Positions 9,428 through 17,463 are shown, counted from the stretch's first letter. The stretch is 41,263 nucleotides of DNA from Sphingomonas pruni NBRC 15498 (GCF_001598455.1 NZ_BCYZ01000040.1:1-41263); one strand, 5' to 3'. The notes: generated by a model not told the origin, from the letters alone. Translations and numbers: made by a program.

Positions 9428-9563
9428 CCTCTCCCTTTGGGAGAGGAAGGGGCCCGCTCGGCGCAGCCGAGTGGGAAGGTGAGGGCAGGCGGAAAGGCTT
9501 GATGCTGCCCTCTCCGTTCCGCCGCCTGCGGCGGCTCCCTCCCTCTCCCAGAGTGAGAGGGAA
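9428..9563. repeat. Composite intergenic repeat of short hairpins
   Basis: Contains four hairpins in a row: CTCTCCCTTTGGGAGAG (9429-9445), CTCGGCGCAGCCGAG, CCGCCTGCGGCGG and CTCTCCCAGAGTGAGAG. The outer parts are roughly inverted to each other. It fills the gap between the convergent zinc-ribbon and TauD-type genes. Its right half resembles the last 40 bases of the window (41217-41263), so it is a dispersed element. It may also serve as a terminator. Confidence 0.7.
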
Positions 9564-9578
9564 TTTGGGCCTGCCACC

Positions 9579-10409
9579 CTAACTCAGCGCCACCCCCGAT
9601 ATCGTGATGCGGTGCATCAGTCGCCGATGCCCCTGATAGTCGTTCATCGCGCAATGCCAGGTCGAACGATTGTCCCAGATCGCGAGCGAGCCTGGCGCCC
9701 ATTGCAGACGGCATTGGAATTCCGGCCGCATCGCGACCGAATAGAGATACGCCAGCAACGACATGCTCTCCTCGCGCGTCCAGCCTTCGAAATGGAGCGT
9801 GAAGGCGGGATTGACGTAGAGGATCTTGCGCCCCGTAACCGGATGGCGGATCACCGCCGGATGGACCGCGGCGGCGTGGATCTCATGTCCCTTGAGATCG
9901 GCGGCCTGGTCGGTCTTCGCGTAGATGCCGTCATGGCCGTAAATGTGATCGGCCGAATGCACCGCGCGTAGCCCGTCCAGCGTCGCCTTCAGCCCGTCCG
10001 ATAGCGAGTCGTACGCCGCGCCCAGGCTGGAAAACAGCGTGTCGCCGCCGGTCGGCGGAGTTTCGCGCGCGAGCAGGATCGAGCCCATCGCCGGCACCTG
10101 GTCATAGCTGTGGTCGGTATGCCACCCGCCGCCGATATTGGTGGTCTGGGTCTCCGCCTTGCGCACCTCGGCGATCTCCGGATGGCCCCCATTCGCCGGG
10201 AAGTAATTGTTGATGTCGATCGTGCCCCAACGGCGCGCGAACGCGATATGGTCCTCAGGCGTCAGCTCCTGGTCGCGGACGAACAACACGCCGCGATCGG
10301 CGACCGCCGCCTTGAGCGCGTCGATGCCGCTGTCGTCGAGGTCGCGCAGGTCGATGCCGCTGGCTTCGGCGCCGCAATGGTCGGCGATCGGACGAATCTG
10401 GATGGTCAT
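9579..10409 (-). CDS. TauD/TfdA-family Fe(II)/2-oxoglutarate dioxygenase
   Basis: Non-heme iron dioxygenase of the taurine dioxygenase family; it hydroxylates an unknown substrate (sulfonate, carnitine-like or aromatic ether compounds are known in the family) with 2-oxoglutarate and O2. In 276 residues the iron triad is visible as H97 and D99 in WHTDHSY and H252 in WDNRSTWH, with R263 and R267 at the spacing that binds 2-oxoglutarate in TauD. ATG 10409 follows GGAGAGGAAT. No sulfonate transporter genes adjoin, so taurine is not assured. It is divergent from a Crp/Fnr regulator with a perfect palindrome in the 72-bp gap, which suggests control by that regulator. Confidence 0.9.
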   Translation of the reverse strand: MTIQIRPIADHCGAEASGIDLRDLDDSGIDALKAAVADRGVLFVRDQELTPEDHIAFARRWGTIDINNYFPANGGHPEIAEVRKAETQTTNIGGGWHTDHSYDQVPAMGSILLARETPPTGGDTLFSSLGAAYDSLSDGLKATLDGLRAVHSADHIYGHDGIYAKTDQAADLKGHEIHAAAVHPAVIRHPVTGRKILYVNPAFTLHFEGWTREESMSLLAYLYSVAMRPEFQCRLQWAPGSLAIWDNRSTWHCAMNDYQGHRRLMHRITISGVALS

Positions 10410-10455
10410 GATTCCTCTCCTTTGCCGGCGATCTTATCGCGCGGCTTGTACCAGG

Positions 10456-10475
10456 ATTGCTACGATCGTAGCAAT
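10456..10475. promoter_or_regulatory. Perfect 20-bp palindrome, probable Crp/Fnr operator
   Basis: The sequence TTGCTACGATCGTAGCAA plus one matching base at each end is fully self-complementary. It sits between the divergent TauD-type gene and the Crp/Fnr regulator and ends 6 bases before the regulator's ATG (10482). Such a dimeric site is the expected target of a Crp/Fnr dimer; the position next to the start codon suggests self-repression of the regulator and activation or repression of the dioxygenase. Confidence 0.7.
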
Positions 10476-10481
10476 TGGCGG

Positions 10482-11138
10482 ATGGAATTGCTCGACGCCC
10501 TCCGCCGTGGCCGCTGGTTTGCCACGCTCGACCCGGCGCTCGCCGCCGAACTGATTGCAGCCGGCCGCATCGCCGCGCTCGATGCCGGGCAGTGGATCTA
10601 TTCGGAAGGCGACGAGGAGCCGGGCCTGTGCCTGGTTGTCGAGGGCGTGCTGCGGCTGGAAGCGAGCGTCGGTCCCGATCGCGACGTGCTGCTCGGGCTG
10701 GCGGGGCCGGGCCAGGCGATCGGCCAGTCGCGACGCTTCGGCGGCGGACGACGGATCGTGACGGCACGCGCGCAGCGCGCAGCGCGCGTGCTGCTGGTGC
10801 CCGACGCTGCCCTGCCGGGAATCGCAGCGCGCCAGCCGGGCGCGTGGCCGGCGACGATGGCCTTGCTCTACGACCAGCTCGACGTCGCGGTGCATAATGC
10901 CGCGCTCAACCTCTGCCTGTCGCCGCGCGAGCGGGTTGCGGCACGACTGGCGCAACTGGCCGACGACCAGGGCGAGGTGCCGGCGACGCAAGCCGATCTC
11001 GCCGAAATGTGCGGGCTCAGCCGGAAATCGGCGAGCGGGCATATCCTGGCGCTGGCGAAACGCGGCTGGGTTGTGCCGGGATATAGGTCGTTGCGCGTAC
11101 TCGACGCGGCGGCACTGCGCGGGATTGCCGGGATTTAG
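10482..11138 (+). CDS. Crp/Fnr-family transcriptional regulator
   Basis: A 218-residue regulator with an N-terminal cyclic-nucleotide-binding-like beta-barrel (about residues 15-115, with YSEGDEEPGLCLVVEGVL) and a C-terminal winged helix with the recognition region ATQADLAEMCGLSRKSASGHI. It lacks an Fnr-like N-terminal cysteine cluster, so the signal is unknown. The frame is open to 10110 but that part overlaps the divergent dioxygenase in antisense; ATG 10482 is preferred, with only a GGCGG sequence as a ribosome binding site. It is divergent from the TauD-type gene, and the shared palindrome points to local control. Confidence 0.88.
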   Translation: MELLDALRRGRWFATLDPALAAELIAAGRIAALDAGQWIYSEGDEEPGLCLVVEGVLRLEASVGPDRDVLLGLAGPGQAIGQSRRFGGGRRIVTARAQRAARVLLVPDAALPGIAARQPGAWPATMALLYDQLDVAVHNAALNLCLSPRERVAARLAQLADDQGEVPATQADLAEMCGLSRKSASGHILALAKRGWVVPGYRSLRVLDAAALRGIAGI

Positions 11139-11158
11139 GACGTATCGACGTTACGATT

Positions 11159-11315
11159 CTCCCCTCCCTGCAAGGGAGGGGATCAAGGGGTGGGTTGAGC
11201 GCCGGGCGAGGCTCGATGCCTCGTCCGGCGCTGTTTTGCCGACAGGTCCATGAGTCTATGGGCGCGCAGACGCGCGCACCCACCCCCAGCCCCTCCCTGC
11301 AAGCAGGGAGGGGAG
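11159..11315. repeat. Long nested inverted repeat between convergent genes
   Basis: The outer arms 11159-11195 and 11278-11315 are inverted copies (CTCCCCTCCCTGCAAG-type sequence plus GGGGTGGGT) with a few differences, and each folds on itself. The centre carries a second hairpin with 14-base arms at 11199-11212 and 11218-11231, one mismatch. It fills most of the 200-bp gap between the Crp/Fnr and ArsR genes, which converge. It resembles a small non-coding mobile or repeat element and could end transcription from both sides. Confidence 0.75.
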
Positions 11316-11338
11316 TTCGAAAACTGAATGTCGACACC

Positions 11339-11995
11339 CTAAAGCCCGAACAGCCGGTCGAACGCCGCGCCACCGCGCTGGCCGAAATCGATTACCCTGC
11401 CCTCGCCGCGCCGCGCCCAGCCCTCGGCGAGCGCGCGGCTCAATATCTGCGCGCCGAGCGCCCCGCCGAGATGATGCCGCCGCTCGCTCCAGTCGAGACA
11501 GGTGCGGCAGAACGGCCGCCGCCCGTCGCCGCGCACGAACCCGCGCTCGGCGAGCCACGTGCGGCCGGCGTCGGTCAGGCCGTGGTCGACCATCATCCCC
11601 GCGTCTGCCAGCTTCGCCGCCACCGCCACCGCGCGCGCCCCGGCGAGATGATCGTAGCACACCCGCGCCTCGCGCAGCGCCGGGTCGCGCGGCCCCGTCC
11701 GCACCCTGACCGCGCCGGTGCGCTGGGCAAGCTCCATCAACGCTTCGAGCGCGGTCGCCACGTCCGGCCCCGGCAGCCTAAGATAACGATGTCGCCCCTG
11801 TTTCTCCGCCGCGAGCAGCCCCGCCGTCTCCATCCGTGCGATATGCCCGCTGGCGGTCGGCAAGGTGATACCGGCGACCTGCGCCAGCTCGCTCACCGTC
11901 AGCGCGCGCCCGTCCATCAGCGCCGTCAGCATGTTGGTGCGCGCCGGGTCGCCGATCAAAGCGGCGATTTCGGCGATATAGGGGCCTTCTCTCAT
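11339..11995 (-). CDS. ArsR-family winged-helix transcriptional regulator
   Basis: A 218-residue regulator. Residues about 1-85 form an ArsR-type winged helix (DPARTNMLTALMDGRALTVSELA, then LPTASGHIARM as the recognition helix, then KQGRHRYLRL as the wing). The C-terminal half is an extra domain with CRTCLDWSERRHHLGG, a motif seen in a subgroup of longer ArsR-like regulators. The usual metal-binding ELCVCDL motif is absent, so it is unlikely to be a classical arsenic sensor. ATG 11995 faces the NIPSNAP-ABM pair across a 71-bp gap, which suggests that pair as its target. Confidence 0.88.
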   Translation of the reverse strand: MREGPYIAEIAALIGDPARTNMLTALMDGRALTVSELAQVAGITLPTASGHIARMETAGLLAAEKQGRHRYLRLPGPDVATALEALMELAQRTGAVRVRTGPRDPALREARVCYDHLAGARAVAVAAKLADAGMMVDHGLTDAGRTWLAERGFVRGDGRRPFCRTCLDWSERRHHLGGALGAQILSRALAEGWARRGEGRVIDFGQRGGAAFDRLFGL

Positions 11996-12066
11996 GGTTC
12001 GTTCTGTACCGAACCATCGCCGCGGCCGGAATCGCTAAAGTGCCTGCACACTTTGGAGAAGACCGA

Positions 12067-12372
12067 ATGATCACCTGCTTCATCCGCTACGATATCGAGC
12101 CTTGGGGTCGCGACGCGTTCGTCGATTATGCCCGCGCCTGGGGCCAGGCGATCCCCGAATGCGGCGCCGATCTGATCGGCTATTACGCCCCGCACGAGGG
12201 ATCGGCGACCACCGCGTACGGCGTCTACAACATCGAGAGCCTGGCCGAGTATGAAGCCTATCGCGCGCGGCTCAAGGATCACCCGCTCGGCCGCCAGAAC
12301 TTCGCCTTCGCACAAGGCGAGCGCTTCATCCGGCGCGAGGATCGCATCTTCCTGACGCGGGTCGACCGGTGA
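12067..12372 (+). CDS. NIPSNAP-family protein
   Basis: A 101-residue dimeric alpha/beta ferredoxin-like fold protein of the NIPSNAP family. The start MITCFIRYDIEPWGRDAFVDYA and the central YYAPHEGSATTAYGVYNIESLAEYEAYRARL are typical. The function of bacterial members is unsettled. ATG 12067 has GGAG upstream; the frame is open to 12040 without a better site. Its stop overlaps the GTG start of the next gene by 4 bases (GTGA), so the two are coupled. Probably controlled by the divergent ArsR-type regulator (inference from layout). Confidence 0.88.
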   Translation: MITCFIRYDIEPWGRDAFVDYARAWGQAIPECGADLIGYYAPHEGSATTAYGVYNIESLAEYEAYRARLKDHPLGRQNFAFAQGERFIRREDRIFLTRVDR

Positions 12373-12716
12373 TCGCGGTGATCTTCGAGGTCGAGCCCGC
12401 CGGGGGACAGCGCGACGCCTATCTCGACATCGCGGCGCGGCTGAAGCCCGAATTGGAGGCGATCGACGGATTCCTCTCGGTCGAGCGATTCGAGAGCCTG
12501 ACCAATCCCGGCAAGATCCTGTCGCTGAGTTTCTTCCGTGATGAAGCGGCGATCGCGGCGTGGCGCAACACCGAGGACCATCGCCAGGCGCAGGCGGCAG
12601 GGCGGGATGGGGTGTTCGCGGACTATCGGCTGCGGGTAGCGGCGGTGCTGCGCGACTATGGGATGACGGAGCGAGAGGAAGCGCCCGCGGACAGGCGGAC
12701 AGCGCACGAGATTTAG
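12369..12716 (+). CDS. Antibiotic biosynthesis monooxygenase (ABM) family protein
   Basis: A 115-residue protein of the ABM/YgiN-like ferredoxin-fold superfamily: beta start IAVIFEVEPAGGQRDAYLDIA, helix with LKPELEAIDGFLSVERFES, then KILSLSFFRDEAAIAAWRN and HRQAQAAGRDGVFADYRLRVA. Members include cofactor-free quinone-forming oxygenases and heme-degrading enzymes, but most are uncharacterised. The start is GTG 12369, overlapping the NIPSNAP stop. With NIPSNAP it makes a pair of small related folds that may act on one small aromatic or reactive compound (inference). Confidence 0.88.
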   Translation: MIAVIFEVEPAGGQRDAYLDIAARLKPELEAIDGFLSVERFESLTNPGKILSLSFFRDEAAIAAWRNTEDHRQAQAAGRDGVFADYRLRVAAVLRDYGMTEREEAPADRRTAHEI

Positions 12717-12753
12717 GTTTTATCTCGGCGCAACGTCACGCCGAAATATAGCG

Positions 12754-12782
12754 TTGACTATTGTTTTCGCGCGCTCTTTGAT
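12754..12782 (+). promoter_or_regulatory. Possible sigma-70-type promoter for the GH1 gene
   Basis: TTGACT (12754-12759), a 17-base spacer and TTTGAT (12777-12782) lie about 60 bases upstream of the GH1 start. The -35 match is good; the -10 matches 4 of 6 positions. Weak on its own. Confidence 0.3.
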
Positions 12783-12845
12783 CGGCTCGGTCACCCCTGC
12801 TCGTGCCATTGCGGCCGAGACAATGGGGAGATGGGAGAGGCGAGC

Positions 12846-14288
12846 ATGCGGAGGCGTGAATTCGTACTGGCGACGGGCGCGACGATTGCGGCACCTGGGC
12901 TGATCGCGGCGTCGAAGTCCGGGGTACAACCCGCCATGCCGGCCTTCCCGCCCGATTTTCTGTGGGGGGTGGCAGCGTCCTCCTATCAGATCGAAGGCGC
13001 GGTAAACGAGGACGGTCGCGGAAAGTCGATCTGGGACACGTTCTGCCGCCAGCCCGGCAATGTCGCGGGTAACGCCAATGGCGACATCGCGTGCGATCAC
13101 TATCATCGGTATCGCGAGGACGTGGGGCTGATCAGCCAGCTCGGCGCGCGGACCTATCGTTTCTCGATCGCCTGGCCGCGGATCCAGGCCGAGGGCCGTG
13201 GCGCGGCCAATCCGAAGGGGCTCGATTTCTACTCGCGGCTGGTCGACGAATTGCTGGCCAAGGGCGTCGCGCCGATGCCGACCCTGTTCCACTGGGATTT
13301 GCCGCAAAAGCTACAGGATACCGGCGGCTGGCAGAACCGCGACACCTGCGATCGCTTCGCCGATTATGCGCAGATCATGGCGGAGCATCTCGGCGATCGC
13401 GTGCCGCGCTGGATCACGCATAACGAGACCTTCATGCACCATGTCCTGGGGCACGTTCTCGGCGTCAATGCGCCGGGACTGAAGCTCGATATGCCGCAAT
13501 CCTTTCCGGTCGCGCATCACTTGCTGTTATCGCACGGCAAAGCCGTCCAAGCGCTCCGCGCGACGGCGAAACGCAAGGCGCAGATCGGCATCGCCCAGAA
13601 TCTGGCGATGGTACGACCGGCCGATCCGGCGCGGGATGAGCCGGCAGCGCAGGCAATGACGCTCTATTATTGGGGATTGCACGTCGATCCACTGCTGCTC
13701 GGCCGCTACCCTGCGGAATTGCCGGACGCCCTGACCGCGACGGCGGTGCGGGACGGCGACCTCAAGACGATCGCCCAGCCGCTCGATTTCCTCGGCGTCA
13801 ATTATTACAATACCAACTTCATGCGCGTCAGTCCGCCGGGCAGCGCCCAGCCGATCGAGGAAGCGCGGCCGCCGGCGAAATTCAAGCGCACCGCGATGGG
13901 CTGGCCAGTCGATCCGCAAGGCATGATTGATGTGTTGCTTGGGTTACGCGATCGCTACGGCAGCGCTTTGCCTCCGATCGTCATTACGGAAAACGGCGCG
14001 GCCTTCACCGACACTGTCGCGCGCGGTGCGGTGCATGACGCCGACCGGATCGCGTTCCTCGACGCCCATATCCGCGCAGTCAGGAAGGCGATGGATGCCG
14101 GTATCGATGTGCGCGGTTATCTGGTGTGGTCGATCCTCGACAATTTCGAGTGGGCCGACGGCTATGGACCACGGTTCGGCTTGGTGCGCGTCGATTACGC
14201 TACGCAGCGGAGAACGCCGAAGGAGTCGTACTATTGGTATCGCAGGTTGATTGCGGGTCAGGCTGATGTCGCGCTTACCAGACGGTGA
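12846..14288 (+). CDS. Beta-glucosidase, glycoside hydrolase family 1, Tat-exported
   Basis: Retaining beta-glycosidase of GH1, 480 residues. The N-terminus MRRREFVLATGATIAAP has the twin-arginine motif, so the folded enzyme is probably exported. GH1 landmarks are FLWGVAASSYQIEGA, the acid/base E194 in THNETF, the nucleophile E382 in VITENGA, and DNFEWADGYGPRFGL near the end. The acid/base box reads NET where NEP is usual. ATG 12846 is chosen because GGGAGAGG lies 5 bases upstream and it begins the Tat motif; ATG 12831 is possible. The natural substrate cannot be told; plant beta-glucosides or cello-oligosaccharides are usual. Confidence 0.93.
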   Translation: MRRREFVLATGATIAAPGLIAASKSGVQPAMPAFPPDFLWGVAASSYQIEGAVNEDGRGKSIWDTFCRQPGNVAGNANGDIACDHYHRYREDVGLISQLGARTYRFSIAWPRIQAEGRGAANPKGLDFYSRLVDELLAKGVAPMPTLFHWDLPQKLQDTGGWQNRDTCDRFADYAQIMAEHLGDRVPRWITHNETFMHHVLGHVLGVNAPGLKLDMPQSFPVAHHLLLSHGKAVQALRATAKRKAQIGIAQNLAMVRPADPARDEPAAQAMTLYYWGLHVDPLLLGRYPAELPDALTATAVRDGDLKTIAQPLDFLGVNYYNTNFMRVSPPGSAQPIEEARPPAKFKRTAMGWPVDPQGMIDVLLGLRDRYGSALPPIVITENGAAFTDTVARGAVHDADRIAFLDAHIRAVRKAMDAGIDVRGYLVWSILDNFEWADGYGPRFGLVRVDYATQRRTPKESYYWYRRLIAGQADVALTRR

Positions 14289-14498
14289 GTGTCCCTGCCA
14301 GGCGACCATGGGCGGATGACGAACATACGGAGGCTAGAACTACCCAACCCTCTCCTGCCAAGCGCAGGACTAGTAATTATTGACGGGTTATTGCACGCGG
14401 CGCCATAATTGTTAAGTCGCAAGAGCAAGATACATCGTTTTTCCGGCACCGTATTATAATTAGCGCAATTCCTCAGATCACCGTCAGCATCAACATCT
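14289..14498. other. Gene-free gap, AT-richer
   Basis: This 210-base stretch lies between the GH1 stop and the convergent putative immunity gene. It is visibly richer in A and T than the flanks (for example TATTATAATTAG and TAGTAATTATTGACGG). No credible reading frame, repeat or RNA gene was seen. It marks the right-hand edge of the composition change in the RHS island. Confidence 0.5.
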
Positions 14499-14810
14499 TT
14501 ATTCTCCAGAATCTATCGCCTCGTCCTTTTCTCTTCGCCAGAGAGCTCTGATGCCTGACCGTTCGGCGAGCCATCCCGGCGGCAGATCAGATATGCCATC
14601 TATACTAGCATCGTCATCGGTTAAATGATGGTAATGCAACATAACGTAATCATCATCGTGGTCATTACCCCCGCAAGTAAATGACCAATCACCATCTTGA
14701 TGGTGAAACACTAACAGGCAAGGCCGAATCTTAGCCGCGATATGCTTGCACGCAATCACTCCAAAATCACCGTCCACTTGCTTCTTTCCTTTTTTTATAA
14801 TCATCCTCAT
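14499..14810 (-). CDS. Putative immunity protein for the RHS-HNH toxin
   Basis: A small acidic protein of up to 103 residues. Visible features are CKHIAAKIRPCLLVFHHQDGDWSFTCGG, a run of aspartates and histidines, and a C-terminal DLPPGWLAERSG segment followed by a basic tail. The sequence reminds me of a family of small proteins found beside toxins and elsewhere, but I cannot name it with confidence. It overlaps the 3' end of the RHS-HNH gene by 44 bases on the same strand, the classic place for a cognate immunity gene. The start could be ATG 14810, ATG 14804, or GTG 14777 after GGAAAGAAG. Low GC like the toxin tip. The immunity role is inferred from position, size and charge. Confidence 0.6.
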   Translation of the reverse strand: MRMIIKKGKKQVDGDFGVIACKHIAAKIRPCLLVFHHQDGDWSFTCGGNDHDDDYVMLHYHHLTDDDASIDGISDLPPGWLAERSGIRALWRREKDEAIDSGE

Positions 14811-17463
14811 TCTGAGGACCCTTTTCCCTGTTACATTTTCTGCAGGAGTTAGCTAAATTATCATCCTCCGTTTTGCCCCCGTTTTTCCATGACTGTCTGT
14901 GATCAATCTCCGAGGAACTATCCGAACCGGTCTTTGGCTGTGTTTTCTTTCCGCAGAGATAACACCTAGGGTTGCCGTCGGCATCCCTACTTCTATCGAC
15001 TGCCCGGCTCCGCTGCCCAGCGGTTGGGCGTCGATTATTTTCGTTTATTGTGGCACCGCGAGGGGAAATCGCATTCGAAATTCGGCGAGCCCCATCATAC
15101 GCTAGGGCCCCGCTAGCCACTATCACAACGGTGGACGCTGCCGCAGCCGGGACGGCGATCGGAGTTGCGATACCTGCCGTCCCGACCTCAGCAGCCCCTG
15201 AGACGCCGTCTCCTGCGGCACCCACAACCATTCCAACCACACCGACCGCCATCTCGGCCGTGCCCTCTACTACTTGCCCGGCGCGCTCCCAGAACGACTG
15301 AGTACCAGAGGGATCTCGACCATCGATCGGGTCATTACCGACATAAGCGTAAAGATTTACCTGATCCTTATACCCGATCGGATCGGTCTGCATGAACCGC
15401 CCCAGCGTGGGCGAGTACATCCTGGCCTTGTAGTAATAGAGCCCCAACTGCCCGAGCCATAATTGTCCGGTATATTGGAACAGACCGCCGTTGGTGCTCG
15501 GCGAGATGCCATATTCGTCGTAGGTGTTGATATACGTCTTGGCACCAGTCGCGTCAGCCGTCGACACGATCGAACCTTGGTAGTCGGCCTGCAAACTAGA
15601 GCGCGCGCTATAGCCGGCACCGGTATATTGGATCATCGGGTCGTCCTCGTTCGGGCCGTGGACGATTTTCACTGTCGCGTTGGGGTTCACCGCCATAACC
15701 ATGGCATCGCCGTCGTAAGTGTATTCCCAGGTCTTGGTAGGAAAGGCGTACTGCCAGAGACGGCCCAACGGATCGTATTTGAGGGTGATTGCCCCGATCG
15801 CGGTCGTGGCCGAGATCATCCGGTTCTCGACATCATAGCTGTAGCTATTGGTGCCATCGCCGGTCAGGTTGCCGTTGTCGTCGTACGTGAATGACGCGCT
15901 GCCCGCGATCGCGTACTGGTTGAGTCCGTTGACCGCATATGGCCGGCTGACGCTGACATAGGCGTTGAATGCGTATGCATCGTTCGACCGCGTCTTGGTG
16001 ACGATCTGACTCGCAGGATTGTAGGCGAACGTGCTGGTAACATCGTCTGCCGTGCCGGAGAGATTGTCAGCCCAATTCGTCGGCCGCGATACCGCGTCGT
16101 AGCCCAGTGTCGTAGTCACCGCCCCGCGCGTCTGGCTCGCGACCGTCTGTTGTGGACTGTAGACCGTCGAGACGATGGCGGTCGCCCCCGCTTCCTTGAT
16201 CGTCGTCAGCCGGTCGAGCCCGTCATAGACGTAGGTGAAGTACGAAGCGTCGGGATAGGTAAGCTGAGACCGGTTGCCATCGGCATCGTAGGTGTAGCCG
16301 AGCGTCCGGGCGGTCGCGCCCATGTTGTTGGTTGTACTGCTGAGTTCACCGAACCCGTCATAGGTGTGGGTGATGCCAACACCACTGGTCGACGCGAACA
16401 GCGCCGATAGCTGCAGGCCCCGTGCATCATAGGCGAAATAGACGTCGCTCACCGTCCCGCCGGGAATGTCTTTGATCGTATTGCGATTGAGCGCGTCGAA
16501 GGCGTAGCGGATGACGTTGCCGTCGCGCTTCATCAGCTTGGCGCGGTTACCGTTGCGGTCGTAGGCGTACTTCTCGCAATCATCGCCGGCAGTGCGCGTC
16601 TCCGAGGGACCAGCCACCGTGTTGCCGAAGCCGTCGGTCGCCTCGGCGATCGTGCCGATCGTGCACGCCGCCGAACTACCGGTCACCGTCTTCGACGGGA
16701 ACGCCCAGGCGACCAGGCGATCGAACCCGTCATAGGTGTAGGTGGTGAGATTGCCGTCGGCGTCCTTCAGCGTCTTCTGCTTGCCGTTGGGCGTATAGGT
16801 ATAGGTGACGTAATCCTGCTGCAACTGAGGCAGGCCGCTGGCCGTCGTCTGGCCGTATGCCTTGATCACCTTCAACAATTGACCGGCATCGTCATAGACG
16901 TTCTTCGTGATGCGGTCGGGGCCGTAGGTGCTGCTGGTGGTCGCTAGCGTGCAGGCCGAAGTTGGGAGCGCGCTCCAGGTCGCGGGGTTCATCCGGACCG
17001 CAGTGCAATCCGGCCGGCCGACAGCATCATAGCTGTATTGGGTGGCTGCGGTCTGCGTCCAGGTGGCACCGCCATCACCCGAACCCGAGGTCGTCTCGAG
17101 AACCTTGCGGTCGAGGGCGTCGTAGCTGGTGACGACCTTGGTGAAGATCTGGAAGCCGGTCTTGGGGGTAGGGTTCCAGACCGGCCATGCCGATGGCAAG
17201 ACGCTCTCGCTCTGCCAACTCGATAGCTGACCCTTCTCGACCGTGGTCAGCCGACCGTCGACGTCATAGGTGTTTCTGACCGCCGCATAGAGCAGCGGCG
17301 CCAACGGTCCGCTGCCGTCCGGATCCGGCGCGATCGTGCCCACCACGCGATTGGCGGCATCGTAACGGGTCCCCGTCGTGAAGTCGGATGGCAGGGCCTG
17401 GGCGAGCGCAACCGCCGGCAGTAAGCCCAGCACCAGACCGGCGAGCGCGGCCAGCCGCCGCAT
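14767..17463 (-). CDS. Secreted RHS/YD-repeat protein with C-terminal HNH nuclease tip
   Basis: An 898-residue protein with a Sec signal (MRRLAALAGLVLGLLPAVALAQ), a long series of YD repeats (YDANRVVG, YDGFDRL, YDALNR, YDGLDRL), and the RHS core signature around LGRFMQTDPIGY and NLYAYVGNDPIDGRDPSG, ending near residue 720. After it come a Gly/Ala-rich hydrophobic stretch and an HNH-type domain with C834/C837, D854-H855, N869 and C874/C877. This is the polymorphic-toxin plan: a conserved shell and a variable nuclease tip cut off after DPSG. ATG 17463 starts the signal peptide 14 bases after the previous gene; GTG 17487 is possible. The tip has lower GC than the shell. No VgrG, PAAR or TcB partner is present. 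Confidence 0.85.
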   Translation of the reverse strand: MRRLAALAGLVLGLLPAVALAQALPSDFTTGTRYDAANRVVGTIAPDPDGSGPLAPLLYAAVRNTYDVDGRLTTVEKGQLSSWQSESVLPSAWPVWNPTPKTGFQIFTKVVTSYDALDRKVLETTSGSGDGGATWTQTAATQYSYDAVGRPDCTAVRMNPATWSALPTSACTLATTSSTYGPDRITKNVYDDAGQLLKVIKAYGQTTASGLPQLQQDYVTYTYTPNGKQKTLKDADGNLTTYTYDGFDRLVAWAFPSKTVTGSSAACTIGTIAEATDGFGNTVAGPSETRTAGDDCEKYAYDRNGNRAKLMKRDGNVIRYAFDALNRNTIKDIPGGTVSDVYFAYDARGLQLSALFASTSGVGITHTYDGFGELSSTTNNMGATARTLGYTYDADGNRSQLTYPDASYFTYVYDGLDRLTTIKEAGATAIVSTVYSPQQTVASQTRGAVTTTLGYDAVSRPTNWADNLSGTADDVTSTFAYNPASQIVTKTRSNDAYAFNAYVSVSRPYAVNGLNQYAIAGSASFTYDDNGNLTGDGTNSYSYDVENRMISATTAIGAITLKYDPLGRLWQYAFPTKTWEYTYDGDAMVMAVNPNATVKIVHGPNEDDPMIQYTGAGYSARSSLQADYQGSIVSTADATGAKTYINTYDEYGISPSTNGGLFQYTGQLWLGQLGLYYYKARMYSPTLGRFMQTDPIGYKDQVNLYAYVGNDPIDGRDPSGTQSFWERAGQVVEGTAEMAVGVVGMVVGAAGDGVSGAAEVGTAGIATPIAVPAAAASTVVIVASGALAYDGARRISNAISPRGATINENNRRPTAGQRSRAVDRSRDADGNPRCYLCGKKTQPKTGSDSSSEIDHRQSWKNGGKTEDDNLANSCRKCNREKGPQNEDDYKKRKEASGR

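Noticed and set aside
10110..10481. N-terminal extension of the Crp/Fnr regulator
   Set aside because: The extra 124 codons lie antisense to the dioxygenase and across the operator; ATG 10482 gives the usual family length.
14258..14449. Small minus-strand frame in the gap after the GH1 gene
   Set aside because: No ribosome binding site, no recognisable sequence, and it runs into the GH1 3' end.
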